64,000 nucleotides of DNA from Streptomyces katrae (GTDB lineage: Bacteria > Actinomycetota > Actinomycetes > Streptomycetales > Streptomycetaceae). The stretch's first letter is position 1. The number at the start of each line of letters is the position of its first letter. This document shows, one piece after another, positions 7,813 to 16,479 of this stretch. The position numbers and the translations under genes were made by a program. Where the stretch lies: contig NZ_JNZY01000027.1 in NCBI RefSeq assembly GCF_000717655.1, positions 47,761-111,760 of the forward strand, in the 5' to 3' direction. The notes under the pieces were generated by a model. It worked only from the letters and a program-made list of their open reading frames with translations. It did not search any database and had not been told where the DNA came from.

Positions 7813-9246
7813 GTGACAGCCAAGCCCCGCATCCCCAATGTCCTGGCCGGCCGCTACGCCTCCGCGGAGCTCGCCGTCCTGTGGTCCCCCGAGTACAAGG
7901 TGACGCTGGAGCGGCGGCTGTGGCTCGCCGTCCTCCGCGCCCAGAAGGACCTCGGCATCGACGTCCCGGACGCCGCCCTCGCCGACTACGAGCGTGTCCT
8001 GGAGACGGTCGACCTCGCCTCCATCGCCGAGCGCGAGAAGGTCACCCGGCACGACGTGAAGGCCCGCATCGAGGAGTTCAACGCCCTCGCCGGCCACGAG
8101 CACGTCCACAAGGGCATGACTTCCCGCGACCTCACCGAGAACGTCGAGCAGCTGCAGATCCGGCTCTCGCTGGAGCTGGCCCGCGACCGCACGGTCGCCG
8201 TCCTGGCGCGTCTCGGCAAGCTGGCCGGCGAGCACGCCGAGCTGGTCATGGCCGGCCGCTCCCACAACGTCGCCGCGCAGGCGACGACCCTGGGCAAGCG
8301 CTTCGCCACCGCGGCCGACGAGCTGCTGGTCGCCTACGACCGCCTGGAGGACCTGCTCGGCCGCTACCCGCTGCGCGGGATCAAGGGCCCGGTCGGCACC
8401 GCCCAGGACATGCTCGACTTGCTCGGCGGCGACGCCGCCAAGCTCGCCGACCTGGAGCAGCGGATCGCCGCCCACCTCGGCTTCGCCCAGGCCTTCACCT
8501 CGGTCGGCCAGGTCTACCCCCGCTCGCTCGACTACGACGTGGTCACCGCGCTGGTGCAGCTGGCCGCCGCCCCCTCGTCGATCGCGAAGACGATCCGCCT
8601 GATGGCCGGCCACGAGCTGGTCACCGAGGGCTTCAAGCCCGGCCAGGTCGGCTCCTCCGCGATGCCGCACAAGATGAACACCCGCTCCTGCGAGCGCGTC
8701 AACGGCCTGATGGTCATCCTGCGCGGCTACGCCTCGATGACCGGCGAGCTGGCGGGCGACCAGTGGAACGAGGGCGACGTCTCCTGCTCCGTGGTCCGCC
8801 GGGTGGCCCTGCCCGACGCGTTCTTCGCGTTCGACGGCCTGCTCGAGACCTTCCTGACCGTCCTCGACGAATTCGGCGCCTTCCCGGCGGTCGTGGCCCG
8901 CGAGCTGGACCGCTACCTGCCGTTCCTCGCGACCACCAAGGTCCTGATGGGCGCGGTGCGGGCGGGTGTCGGCCGCGAGGCCGCGCACGAGGTCATCAAG
9001 GAGCACGCGGTGGCCTCCGCGCTCGCCATGCGCGAGCAGGGCGCCGAGCGCAACGAGTTGCTGGACAAGCTGGCCGCCGACGAGCGCATGCCGCTCGACC
9101 GGGCCCAGCTCGACGCCCTGATGGCCGACAAGCTGTCCTTCACGGGCGCCGCCGGTGACCAGGTCGCCGCGGTGGTCTCCCGTATCGAGGCGATCGCCAA
9201 GCAGCACCCGGAGGCAGCCGGGTACACGCCGGGGTCGATCCTCTGA
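7813..9246 (+). CDS. purB: Adenylosuccinate lyase
   Basis: A 477-aa fumarase/aspartase-superfamily enzyme that acts twice in purine synthesis: SAICAR to AICAR, and adenylosuccinate to AMP. The superfamily signature GSSAMPHKMN is present in the middle of the protein and carries the catalytic Ser loop. GRSHNVAAQ and TSRDLTENVEQ are further active-site blocks. The GTG at 7813 gives the expected N-terminus and length. A -10 box 8 nt upstream and the missing ribosome site suggest a leaderless mRNA. The stop overlaps the proposed start of the glycosylase gene. Confidence 0.96.
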   Translation: MTAKPRIPNVLAGRYASAELAVLWSPEYKVTLERRLWLAVLRAQKDLGIDVPDAALADYERVLETVDLASIAEREKVTRHDVKARIEEFNALAGHEHVHKGMTSRDLTENVEQLQIRLSLELARDRTVAVLARLGKLAGEHAELVMAGRSHNVAAQATTLGKRFATAADELLVAYDRLEDLLGRYPLRGIKGPVGTAQDMLDLLGGDAAKLADLEQRIAAHLGFAQAFTSVGQVYPRSLDYDVVTALVQLAAAPSSIAKTIRLMAGHELVTEGFKPGQVGSSAMPHKMNTRSCERVNGLMVILRGYASMTGELAGDQWNEGDVSCSVVRRVALPDAFFAFDGLLETFLTVLDEFGAFPAVVARELDRYLPFLATTKVLMGAVRAGVGREAAHEVIKEHAVASALAMREQGAERNELLDKLAADERMPLDRAQLDALMADKLSFTGAAGDQVAAVVSRIEAIAKQHPEAAGYTPGSIL

Positions 9247-9785
9247 CCCCCGAGGAGCTGAGCGCCGCCCGTGACCGCGTCATCCCGGACGTGGTCGCGG
9301 GCGGTCTGCGCGTGCTGTTCTGCGGGATCAACCCGGGTCTCCTCTCCGCCGCGACGGGCCATCACTTCGCCCGCCCCGGCAATCGTTTCTGGCCCGTCCT
9401 GCACCTGTCCGGTTTCACTCCGCGACGCTTCGCCCCCGCGGAGCAGGAGGAGCTGCTGGCCTACCGACTCGGCATCACCAACGTCGTGGCCCGCGCCACG
9501 GCCCGGGCCGACGAGCTGAGCGCCGAGGAGTTCCGCGAGGGCGGCCGCATCCTGACCGCCAAGGTGGAACAGCTGCGCCCGCAATGGCTGGCGGTCGTCG
9601 GTGTCACCGCGTACCGCACGGCTTTTGGCGAGCGCAAGGCCCAGATCGGCCCCCAGGACCGGACCATCGGCTCCACCCGCATCTGGGCGCTCCCCAACCC
9701 CAGCGGCCTCAACGCCCACTGGACGGCAGAATCCATGGCCCAGGAGTACGCCCGCCTCCGCGCGGCCGCCGAGGCAACCCCCTAG
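9243..9785 (+). CDS. mug: G/U mismatch-specific DNA glycosylase, probable CTG start
   Basis: A Mug/TDG-family base-excision enzyme that removes uracil or thymine opposite guanine. GINPGL is the catalytic motif and NPSGLNAHW the second signature. Homology-like sequence (TPEELSAARDRVIPDV) reaches upstream of the first GTG at 9291 to a CTG at 9243 that overlaps the purB stop as CTGA. From the CTG the protein has 180 aa; from the GTG 164 aa. The frame has no ATG or GTG between them. I favour CTG with translational coupling. The stop shares bases with the convergent gene that follows. Confidence 0.86.
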   Translation: MTPEELSAARDRVIPDVVAGGLRVLFCGINPGLLSAATGHHFARPGNRFWPVLHLSGFTPRRFAPAEQEELLAYRLGITNVVARATARADELSAEEFREGGRILTAKVEQLRPQWLAVVGVTAYRTAFGERKAQIGPQDRTIGSTRIWALPNPSGLNAHWTAESMAQEYARLRAAAEATP

Positions 9786-10216
9786 GGCGGGTCGATCACC
9801 GTCACCGCGGCCATGAGCTGCGGTGAGTGGTCGGCCCCCCACCGGGCCTCGTAGATGGCGACCCAGCGGTCCCCGGCCCGCCACAGGTGCAGGTGGTCGC
9901 TCGTGTCGCCGATCTCCTGCCACGGCTGCGCCACCTCCCCGGACTCCGCCCGCAGCTTCAGGCTGCCGAGCGTGAACCGGTCGGGCTTGCCCCACCGCTC
10001 CTCGAGCCGCTGGGTCAGGGCCTCGTACTCTGCGGACACCTGGTCCTCGTGCGCCAGGCGGTCGGCCGCGTCCTCGTCCCCGTACCACCGGCTCCCGCCC
10101 AGCTCGGCGAGGTGGTAGCCGGGCCCGCTGATGCCCACTTCGGACCTGCTCCGGACATCAGGGAAGTCACGTGTCCGGAGCCGGTCGATCGTGTCGAGAT
10201 GCTCTGCCGTGGTCAT
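9782..10216 (-). CDS. Hypothetical protein, 144 aa
   Basis: The ATG at 10216 opens a 144-aa soluble, acidic, tryptophan-rich protein (blocks WHL-like HLHLWRAGDRWVAIYEARWG). The end reads AAVTVIDPP. I do not recognise a family. Codon use is typical of the genome, which supports a real gene. The frame is open farther upstream, but that part is the antisense shadow of the ABC permease. The stop codon overlaps the mug stop, so the two genes converge with no spacer and no terminator. Confidence 0.65.
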   Translation of the reverse strand: MTTAEHLDTIDRLRTRDFPDVRSRSEVGISGPGYHLAELGGSRWYGDEDAADRLAHEDQVSAEYEALTQRLEERWGKPDRFTLGSLKLRAESGEVAQPWQEIGDTSDHLHLWRAGDRWVAIYEARWGADHSPQLMAAVTVIDPP

Positions 10217-10256
10217 GCCGTCAGTATCCAGGGATGCACTGACAACTGGCTCCGCG

Positions 10257-11006
10257 TCACGCGTCCCGTCGGCGTACCGCCGTCCAGCCGCCGGCGAGCG
10301 CGGCCAGCGCCCACAGCGCCAGCACCCCGAGGCCGCTCCAGGGACCGAGCCGACCGGTGGAGTCCAGGTGCATGACGAGCTGCCCGGCCTGGTCCGGCAG
10401 GAACTCGGCCGCACCGCCGGCAGCCTGGCCGATGATGAACGGAACCATGACGACGAAGGGTATGAGCACACTCAGCACGACCGCAGCACTGCGCAGCACC
10501 GCCGTCAGCCCGGCCGCGAACAGGGCCATGAGCGTGAGGTACGCACCGCTGCCGAACACGGCGCGGAGAGACCCCGGGTCCCCCAGCGAGAGCGCGTGCC
10601 CACCCATCGGCACCTGGCCCAGGACGAAGGTGAGAAGGCCGGTGACCTCGCCGACCACGAAGGCGAGTGCACCCACCACGGCGATCTTCGACAGGTAGAA
10701 GCGGGTACGGTTCGGCACCGCGGTCAGCGAGGTACCGAGGGCGCCGTTGTGGAATTCGGCGGACAGCGCGCTCGCCCCGAAGGCGAAGGCCGCTATCTGG
10801 CCGAAGTTGATGCCGTAGAAGGCCCCGAGGAGCGGATCGTCCCCCATGGTGCCGGCTCCGGCCTCGCCTATCGCCGCGGCCGCGAGCACCTGGATCCCCA
10901 CCGTCGCGACGAGGACGGCGATCAGCGCCCCGAAGGTGCCGCGAAGGGACCGTATCTTGATCCATTCCGAGTGCAGGACGGGGACGGTGGGCAGGGCAGA
11001 GCTCAT
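10257..11006 (-). CDS. ABC-2 type transporter permease
   Basis: A 249-aa protein with about six hydrophobic segments. It starts with the SEWIKIRSLRGT block seen in streptomycete ABC-2 permeases and ends with a short basic tail (GWTAVRRRDA). It lies 28 nt downstream of the ATPase gene on the same strand, so the two form an exporter operon. Divergent histidine kinase and response regulator genes suggest induction by an envelope or antibiotic signal. The substrate is unknown; antimicrobial peptides or lipids are usual for this arrangement. Confidence 0.86.
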   Translation of the reverse strand: MSSALPTVPVLHSEWIKIRSLRGTFGALIAVLVATVGIQVLAAAAIGEAGAGTMGDDPLLGAFYGINFGQIAAFAFGASALSAEFHNGALGTSLTAVPNRTRFYLSKIAVVGALAFVVGEVTGLLTFVLGQVPMGGHALSLGDPGSLRAVFGSGAYLTLMALFAAGLTAVLRSAAVVLSVLIPFVVMVPFIIGQAAGGAAEFLPDQAGQLVMHLDSTGRLGPWSGLGVLALWALAALAGGWTAVRRRDA

Positions 11007-11034
11007 GGCGAAGCCTCCTGAGTGAGAGGGATGG

Positions 11035-11946
11035 TCAGTGGGTGGCGGCGAACTGGGCGTGGTCGGCGGTGAGGTCGAGATAGGCCTGCTCCAGCGAGGC
11101 GCGTTCGTCGGAGAGTTCCAGTACGGGGATGCCCTCGCGGGCTGCCATGCCGCCGAGCTGCTCGGCCCGTATGCCGTCCACGGTCCAGCGCCCGTCGTCG
11201 GCGCTCGCCATTTCGAAACCGTCCCGGGCCAGGGCGGCCCGGAGCCGGACCGGGTCGGAGGTGCGCAGGCGTACCTTCGGGGTGCTGCGGGCTTCGATGA
11301 ACTCCTCCATCGAGGAGTCGGCCAGCAGCCGACCCCGCCCGAGCACGACCAAGTGGTCGGCGAGCGCCGCGGTCTCGGACATCAGATGGCTGGAGACGAG
11401 CACCGTGCGGCCCTCGGCGGCGAGGCTCCGCATCAGCTCCCGGATCCAGATGATGCCTTCGGGGTCGAGGCCGTTGGTCGGCTCGTCCAGCAGCAGCACC
11501 GCGGGATCACCCAGCAGCGCGGCCGCGATGCCGAGACGTTGCCGCATGCCGAGCGAGAAGGTCTTGATCCGGCGCCTGCCCGCCGAGGCGATTCCGGCCT
11601 GCTCCAGTACTTCTTCGACCCGGCGCACCGGGATGCGATGGGCGGCGGCGAGGAGGCACAGGTGGTCCCGCGCGGTGCGCCCGCCGTGGGCCGCCTGTGC
11701 GTCCAGGAGCGCGCCCACCCGGTGGAGCGGGTCGGGGAGGTCGGTGAACCGCGCGCCACCGATGGTGGCCGTCCCGGAGGTGACCCGGTCCAGGCCCAGC
11801 AGCAGGCGCATCGTGGTGGACTTCCCGGCGCCGTTGGGCCCGAGGAATCCGGTGACCCGCCCGGGCATTACGTCGAAGGTGAGGTGGTCCACGGCCCGGG
11901 TCCGGCCGTATTCCTTGGTCAGTTCTCGGATCTCGATGCTGTTCAT
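11035..11946 (-). CDS. ABC transporter ATP-binding protein
   Basis: A 303-aa cytosolic ATPase of the DrrA/CcmA-like exporter group. Walker A GPNGAGKST is at residues 36-44. The signature is present as FSLGMRQRLGIA, and Walker B as VLLLDEPTNGLDPEG. The C-terminal 80 residues form the usual DUF4162-like extension of this group. It is the first gene of the transporter operon. Its start is 35-76 bp from the twin palindromes at 11981-12022, so it is probably controlled from there. Confidence 0.94.
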   Translation of the reverse strand: MNSIEIRELTKEYGRTRAVDHLTFDVMPGRVTGFLGPNGAGKSTTMRLLLGLDRVTSGTATIGGARFTDLPDPLHRVGALLDAQAAHGGRTARDHLCLLAAAHRIPVRRVEEVLEQAGIASAGRRRIKTFSLGMRQRLGIAAALLGDPAVLLLDEPTNGLDPEGIIWIRELMRSLAAEGRTVLVSSHLMSETAALADHLVVLGRGRLLADSSMEEFIEARSTPKVRLRTSDPVRLRAALARDGFEMASADDGRWTVDGIRAEQLGGMAAREGIPVLELSDERASLEQAYLDLTADHAQFAATH

Positions 11947-11980
11947 GACTCAAGACTCGCCGCCCGTCCCACACCCTTCC

Positions 11981-12022
11981 CTCCCCCATGCGAGGGTGCC
12001 GTCTCCCCCACGTGGGGGAGAC
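11981..12022. promoter_or_regulatory. Tandem palindromic operator between ABC operon and two-component system
   Basis: A perfect 22-bp palindrome occupies 12001-12022, with arms GTCTCCCCCAC and GTGGGGGAGAC. A weaker copy (CTCCCCCA then TGCGAGGG) starts at 11981. The shared CTCCCCCA half-sites begin exactly 22 bp apart (11981 and 12003), two helical turns. The site lies between the divergent ABC and kinase genes, so it is the natural target for the response regulator encoded at 13235. Confidence 0.58.
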
Positions 12023-12054
12023 GCGGCCAGGTCGCACACTGCAACGATGGGGGC

Positions 12055-13230
12055 ATGTACCGACTGCTCCGTGCCCCGCTCCAACCGGTGACCTACTCAC
12101 GCTGGTTGCATCTGTGCGTGCCCGTGCTGCTGCTGGCCCTGTGGATGTTCATAGAGCCTGCGTGGCCGTGGATGCCGTTGGTCATCGTCATACCGTTCGG
12201 CCTGGTGCCGTGGGTGCGGCTGGCGGAAGGACTGCAGGCGCAGTTCCTGCTCACGCCGCACGACCGCGACACCCCTGACAGCGGCATCAGTGCTGCGCCG
12301 TCGGCGCGGTGGGGTGACCGGTGGCGGACGCTGTTGTGGCTCGAGGCACGGCTCGTCATCGCGCTCGCCGCCATGGCCGCGACCGTATGGCTCCCGACGG
12401 TGACGGTCGAACTGATCGCGGCGGCGCTCGGACACCCGCTCGGCTCGGACCTCATGATCCCCTTCGCTCCGCCGCGTTGGGCCGCCGCGCTCCTCGTTCC
12501 GGTGCCGTTGGTCCTTCTCATCGTCATAGTGGTGCTGCTCGGCGAGCTGGTCACCGCGGTCGCGCGCCGGCTGCTGGGGCCTTCGGCCGCCGAGCGGCTC
12601 ACCGCTCTGGAGGCCCGCACCGAGCAGCTGTTGGAGCGCACTCGCATCGCGCGGGAGCTGCACGATTCGATCGGGCACGCTCTGACGGTGGCCGTGGTGC
12701 AGGCGGGGGCGGCCCGGGCAGCCGGCGACCCGGAGTTCACCGACCGGGCGCTGAGTGCGATCGAGGAGACGGGCCGGACCGCGCTGGAGGACCTGGAACG
12801 GGTGCTGCTGGTCCTGCGGGAGTCGGCGCAGCCCGTCTCGCAGCGGCCGACGCTGGCGGAGGCCGACCGGCTGCTGGAGTCGGCCCGGGCCTCAGGGGCG
12901 GAGGTGGACGCTCAACTGACGGGACAACTGGAGCAGTTGCCGGGCCCGGTCACCCGGGAGGGCTATCGGATCCTGCAGGAGGCGCTCACGAACGTGTTGC
13001 GGCACTGCGGTCCGGTGCCGGTCCGGGTCCGGGTGGAGATGGCCGTCGGCAGGCTGGACATGGAGGTCACGAACCCGCTGCCGGACGGGCCCGCCTTCAT
13101 CCCCGGCAGGGGGAGCGGGCTGCGCGGGATGCGGGAGCGGGCCGCACTGCTCGGCGGCGAGGCCGAGACCGGGCCGTTCGAGGGCGGTTGGAGAGTGCGC
13201 GCCCGACTACCGCTGGAGCGAATACGCTGA
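12055..13230 (+). CDS. NarL-type sensor histidine kinase
   Basis: A 391-aa membrane kinase. About four hydrophobic segments lie in the first 165 residues, with no large extracellular loop, so the signal may be sensed in the membrane. The HisKA_3 block RIARELHDSIGHAL puts the phosphorylated histidine at residue 203. The ATPase domain near the end has NVLRHCG (N box) and GSGLRGMRERAALLGG (G box). The ATG at 12055 follows a G-rich stretch. The response regulator begins 4 nt after the stop, so they are co-transcribed. Confidence 0.93.
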   Translation: MYRLLRAPLQPVTYSRWLHLCVPVLLLALWMFIEPAWPWMPLVIVIPFGLVPWVRLAEGLQAQFLLTPHDRDTPDSGISAAPSARWGDRWRTLLWLEARLVIALAAMAATVWLPTVTVELIAAALGHPLGSDLMIPFAPPRWAAALLVPVPLVLLIVIVVLLGELVTAVARRLLGPSAAERLTALEARTEQLLERTRIARELHDSIGHALTVAVVQAGAARAAGDPEFTDRALSAIEETGRTALEDLERVLLVLRESAQPVSQRPTLAEADRLLESARASGAEVDAQLTGQLEQLPGPVTREGYRILQEALTNVLRHCGPVPVRVRVEMAVGRLDMEVTNPLPDGPAFIPGRGSGLRGMRERAALLGGEAETGPFEGGWRVRARLPLERIR

Positions 13231-13234
13231 CCGG

Positions 13235-13885
13235 ATGCCGGTCACCGTTCTGCTCGTCGATGACGAACCCCTGGTGCGCGCGGGTCTGCGTGCCGTCCTG
13301 GATGCCCAGCCCGACATCGAAGTGGTGGGTGAGGCGGCCGACGGAGCCTCCGTCGTCCCGCTCGTGCGGCAGCTGAGGCCGGACGTGGTGGCCATGGACG
13401 TGCGGATGCCGCTGCTCGACGGGATCGAGGCGACGCGGGCCGTGCTGCGGACCGTGGACTCCCCTCCGAAGATCCTCGTGGTGACCACGTTCGAGAACGA
13501 CGAGTACGTGTACCAGGCGCTGCGGGCCGGGGCGGACGGGTTCCTGCTGAAGCGGGCCCGCCCCTCCGAGATCGTGCACGCGGTACGGCTGGTGGCTGAG
13601 GGCGAGACGCTGCTGTTCCCGGCGGCCGTGCGGGCGCTGGCCGCCGAGTACGGGAACCGGCAGGCGCGGGCGGTGCTGGAGCGGGCCGCGCTGACCGAGC
13701 GGGAGGAGGCGGTGCTGCGGCTGATGGCACGCGGGCTGACGAACGTCGAGATCGCCAAGGAGCTGATCGTCGGCACGGAAACGGTGAAGTCCCATGTGAG
13801 CGCGATTCTGGGCAAGCTGGGGGCGCGGGACCGGACCCAGGCCGTGATCGCGGCGTACGAGTCGGGATTCGTCGCCCCGGCTTGA
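13235..13885 (+). CDS. NarL/LuxR-family response regulator
   Basis: A 216-aa DNA-binding partner of the preceding kinase. The receiver domain (1-120) has the acidic pair D9-D10 and Asp55 in AMDVRMP as phospho-acceptor, then a conserved Thr (VVTTFEND) and Lys (FLLKRARP). The LuxR helix-turn-helix occupies about 145-210 (LTEREEAVLRLMARGLTN). Likely target: the palindromes at 11981-12022 upstream of its own operon and the divergent ABC genes. Confidence 0.94.
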   Translation: MPVTVLLVDDEPLVRAGLRAVLDAQPDIEVVGEAADGASVVPLVRQLRPDVVAMDVRMPLLDGIEATRAVLRTVDSPPKILVVTTFENDEYVYQALRAGADGFLLKRARPSEIVHAVRLVAEGETLLFPAAVRALAAEYGNRQARAVLERAALTEREEAVLRLMARGLTNVEIAKELIVGTETVKSHVSAILGKLGARDRTQAVIAAYESGFVAPA

Positions 13886-14016
13886 GCCGCCGCGGCCTGA
13901 GTCGCGCCGACCAGGGGGAAAAGCGGTTCCGGCCGATGGGGGGGGCTGGTTCTCGCCCCGGCCCCGGGGGCGCAGTACCATCCGGCAGACAAGCTCGCTA
14001 GCTGGGAGGACACACG

Positions 14017-15174
14017 TTGGGGCAGCTGACCGGCGGGGATCCCTCTCTGCTCCGGCGGATCAATTCGGCCGTGGTGCTGCGTGCACTGCGGGCGGCGGAA
14101 TCGCCGACGCTCACCGACCTCACCCGGGTGACCGGGCTGTCCCGGCCGACCGTCGAAGGCGTGGTGGAAGGGCTGATCGGGACCGGGCTCGTCGTCGAGG
14201 CGGGCGCGGAGGAGGGTGCACGGCGCCAGGGGCGGCCGGCCAGGCGCTACCGGTTCCGGGCCGAGGCGGGGCACCTCCTCGGCATCGAGATCGGCTCGCA
14301 CCGGGTCGCGGTGCTGCTGTCCGGGCTGGACGGGCGGGTGATCGGCGCCGGCACCAAGGAGGTCGCCGAGACGGCGTCCGCCGACGAGCGGCTGGAGCGG
14401 GTGCGGGCCGCGGTGGCCGATCTGCTGCGGCGGGCCGGCGTACCGCGCGATTCCCTGCGGGCGGTCGGCGTCGGCAGCCCCGGCATCGTGGAGGCGGACG
14501 GCACCGTACGCCTCGGCACGGCTCTGCCCGGCTGGACGGGACTGCCGCTCGGCGAGCGGCTGCGGCGCTCGTTCCGCTGCCCGGTGCAGGTGGAGAACGA
14601 CGCCAATGCGGCCGCGGTCGCCGAGCACTGGAAGGGCGCGGCGCGGGACACCGACGACATGGTGTTCGTGATGGCGGGGCTCAGCCCCGGGGCGGGTTCG
14701 CTGATCGGAGGCCGCCTGCACCGGGGGTTCGGCGGGGCGGCCGGAGAGATCGGTGCGCTGCACCTGCTGGGCCGTGACGTCACGCCCGAGAAGCTGCTGT
14801 CGACGACCGGCGAGCCGCTTCATCCGCTGGACGAACAGGCAGTGGCCGAGGTGTTCGCCATGGCCAAGCGGGGCGACGAGCAGGCCGTGGCCGCGGTGGA
14901 GCGCTTCATCCAGCGGCTGGTCCACGATGTGGCGGCGCTGGTCCTGGCCATGGATCCGGAGCTGGTTGTGGTCGGTGGCTGGGCGGCCGGCCTCAACGGG
15001 GTGCTGGATCCCCTGCGCCGGGAGCTGGAGCGCTACTGCCTGCGCCCCCCGCGCGTGGCGCAGTCCCTGCTCGGCGAGGCCGCGGTGGCCACCGGAGCCC
15101 TGCGCCTGGCGCTGGACCATGTCGAGGAAGAGCTCTTCGCGGTGGAAAAAACGGTCACCACCCGCCGCCGCTGA
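14017..15174 (+). CDS. ROK-family transcriptional regulator
   Basis: A 385-aa protein. The N-terminal winged helix-turn-helix covers about residues 20-65 (LTRVTGLSRPTVEGVVEGLI). The ROK sugar-kinase-like domain follows, with GIEIGS, VENDANAAAVAEHW and the ROK signature region GGRLHRGFGGAAGEIG. Family members sense sugars or sugar phosphates and repress uptake or catabolic genes. The TTG start at 14017 is supported by GGGAGGA 6 nt upstream. Oddity: the zinc motif CxCGxxGC(x)E that normally follows the GEIGH block is absent; the sequence runs GALHLLGRDVTPEKL. It has no sugar gene next to it, so the target is unknown. Confidence 0.9.
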   Translation: MGQLTGGDPSLLRRINSAVVLRALRAAESPTLTDLTRVTGLSRPTVEGVVEGLIGTGLVVEAGAEEGARRQGRPARRYRFRAEAGHLLGIEIGSHRVAVLLSGLDGRVIGAGTKEVAETASADERLERVRAAVADLLRRAGVPRDSLRAVGVGSPGIVEADGTVRLGTALPGWTGLPLGERLRRSFRCPVQVENDANAAAVAEHWKGAARDTDDMVFVMAGLSPGAGSLIGGRLHRGFGGAAGEIGALHLLGRDVTPEKLLSTTGEPLHPLDEQAVAEVFAMAKRGDEQAVAAVERFIQRLVHDVAALVLAMDPELVVVGGWAAGLNGVLDPLRRELERYCLRPPRVAQSLLGEAAVATGALRLALDHVEEELFAVEKTVTTRRR

Positions 15175-15419
15175 CGGCATCCCGGCGGCCACCTGCGATC
15201 CGTCTTCGGCCCGAGCTCGCCGCGGACGCGGTCCCAGCCCGTCTCGGCCACCACCGCCGAAAGGTTCTGGGCTCCGGCCCGGTGCCGGTCGGCGGGCTCG
15301 GGGCCCGGAGCCACCGTCGGGAGAGCCCGGCTCCCCCCGGCCCGGCCTGCCGCGGGGCGACCGGCCCTCGGGCGTCGGCCCGCCGGGGGTCGGAGAACGC
15401 GGTGAGCCCCGGGAACGCC

Positions 15420-15458
15420 GAACGGCCCTGGTCCGGAGGTGCCGGAGTCGGGCCGTTC
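15420..15458. terminator. Terminator-like hairpin in the 297-nt convergent gap
   Basis: GAACGGCCC (15420-15428) pairs with GGGCCGTTC (15450-15458) around a 21-nt loop that can fold further. It lies just after the stop of the minus-strand GntR gene. I see no gene in the rest of the 15175-15470 gap. Confidence 0.5.
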
Positions 15459-15470
15459 AGGGGCAGGGGG

Positions 15471-16232
15471 TTACGAGGCGACGCGGGCCTGGTGCGAGAT
15501 CTCCACCTCTCCCGTGTCTCCGAAGGTCAGGCGGCAGGTGTCCGCGCGGTATGTGGCAACCGAGACGGCTGCGGTTCCCGCGGCGGTGAAGTAGCGGGTC
15601 GTGACCACCAGCACCGGAGCGCCCGGCAGCCGGTCCAGCTCCTTGGCGTCGTCGGCACGCGCCGAGCCGAGTTCCACCGAGCGGTCCTGGCCCTCCAGGG
15701 CGAGCCGCTGGAGCTCGCGCAGCACGGCGCGGGCCCGGGCGGGTCCGGCCGGGGAATCGATGGCGGAGAGGCCGGGCACGGAGGAGGCCGGCACGTACAG
15801 CAGCTCGGCGGCAACGGCCTGGCCGTGGGAGACCCGGGTCCGGCGCACGGTGTGCACGGGCTGGCCGGGGGCGCCACCGAGGAGCTTCAGGACGGCCGCG
15901 GACGGCAGGGCGGCCTCGGCCGCGTCCACGATCTCCCAGCCGTCGGCGCTCTCGCCGGGCCAGCTGTGCCCGGTGCTGCCGACGGCCACGCCGACCCGCG
16001 GCGGGGCGACGGTGGTGCCGACGCCACGGCGGCGCTGCAGGCGGCCTTCGAGTTCGAGCTGTTCCAGGGCCTGCCGCAGGGTCGCGCGGGCGACTCCGAA
16101 CCGGGCGGCGAGCTCACGCTCGTTCGGCAGGACCTCGCCCACGGAGAAGTCGCGGTCGAGCGCCTCGCTGAGGACGGTCTTGAGGTGCCAGTACTTCGGC
16201 TCCGGCACCGTTTCGAGCTGCGTGGTCCCCAC
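15471..16232 (-). CDS. GntR-family (HutC/DasR-type) transcriptional regulator
   Basis: A 253-aa repressor. The winged helix occupies about residues 15-75 (LPNERELAARFGVARATLRQALEQLELEGRL), and an effector-binding UTRA domain covers 95-240. The fold class is that of DasR, which senses amino-sugar phosphates. The GTG at 16232 was chosen because GGAGGA lies 7 nt before it; an ATG six codons upstream would place that site inside the gene. It has a strong own promoter whose -35 is overlapped by a DasR-like palindrome, so it probably represses itself. The effector is unknown. Confidence 0.88.
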   Translation of the reverse strand: MGTTQLETVPEPKYWHLKTVLSEALDRDFSVGEVLPNERELAARFGVARATLRQALEQLELEGRLQRRRGVGTTVAPPRVGVAVGSTGHSWPGESADGWEIVDAAEAALPSAAVLKLLGGAPGQPVHTVRRTRVSHGQAVAAELLYVPASSVPGLSAIDSPAGPARARAVLRELQRLALEGQDRSVELGSARADDAKELDRLPGAPVLVVTTRYFTAAGTAAVSVATYRADTCRLTFGDTGEVEISHQARVAS

Positions 16233-16322
16233 CCTGACTCCTCCTGCCATCGCTGCAATCGCCGTGTTCCAGCGGCAGTTCCGCGCCTTTGTTTATTAAA
16301 GGTTCTTGCACTATCCCTGCCG

Positions 16323-16357
16323 ACCATAGGACGGCACACCCCCTTGGTCAAGACCAA
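16323..16357 (-). promoter_or_regulatory. Promoter of the GntR gene with DasR-like operator
   Basis: Reading the minus strand, TTGACC (-35, 16351-16346), 17 bp, TATGGT (-10, 16328-16323). The palindrome TTGGTC-AA-GACCAA (plus strand, 16344-16357) covers the -35. It resembles the DasR-responsive element core TGGTCTAGACCA. The predicted leader is about 84 nt. Confidence 0.66.
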
Positions 16358-16479
16358 TCCTCACCCCTTTACCGGGCAGATCGGGCATACGTATCAAGCC
16401 GTTCACGCGATGTTCTCGCTCACCGACGGCTCACTTTGACCGCCCACTCCGACGGCCCGCCCCGACACGCGCCGGAGGC

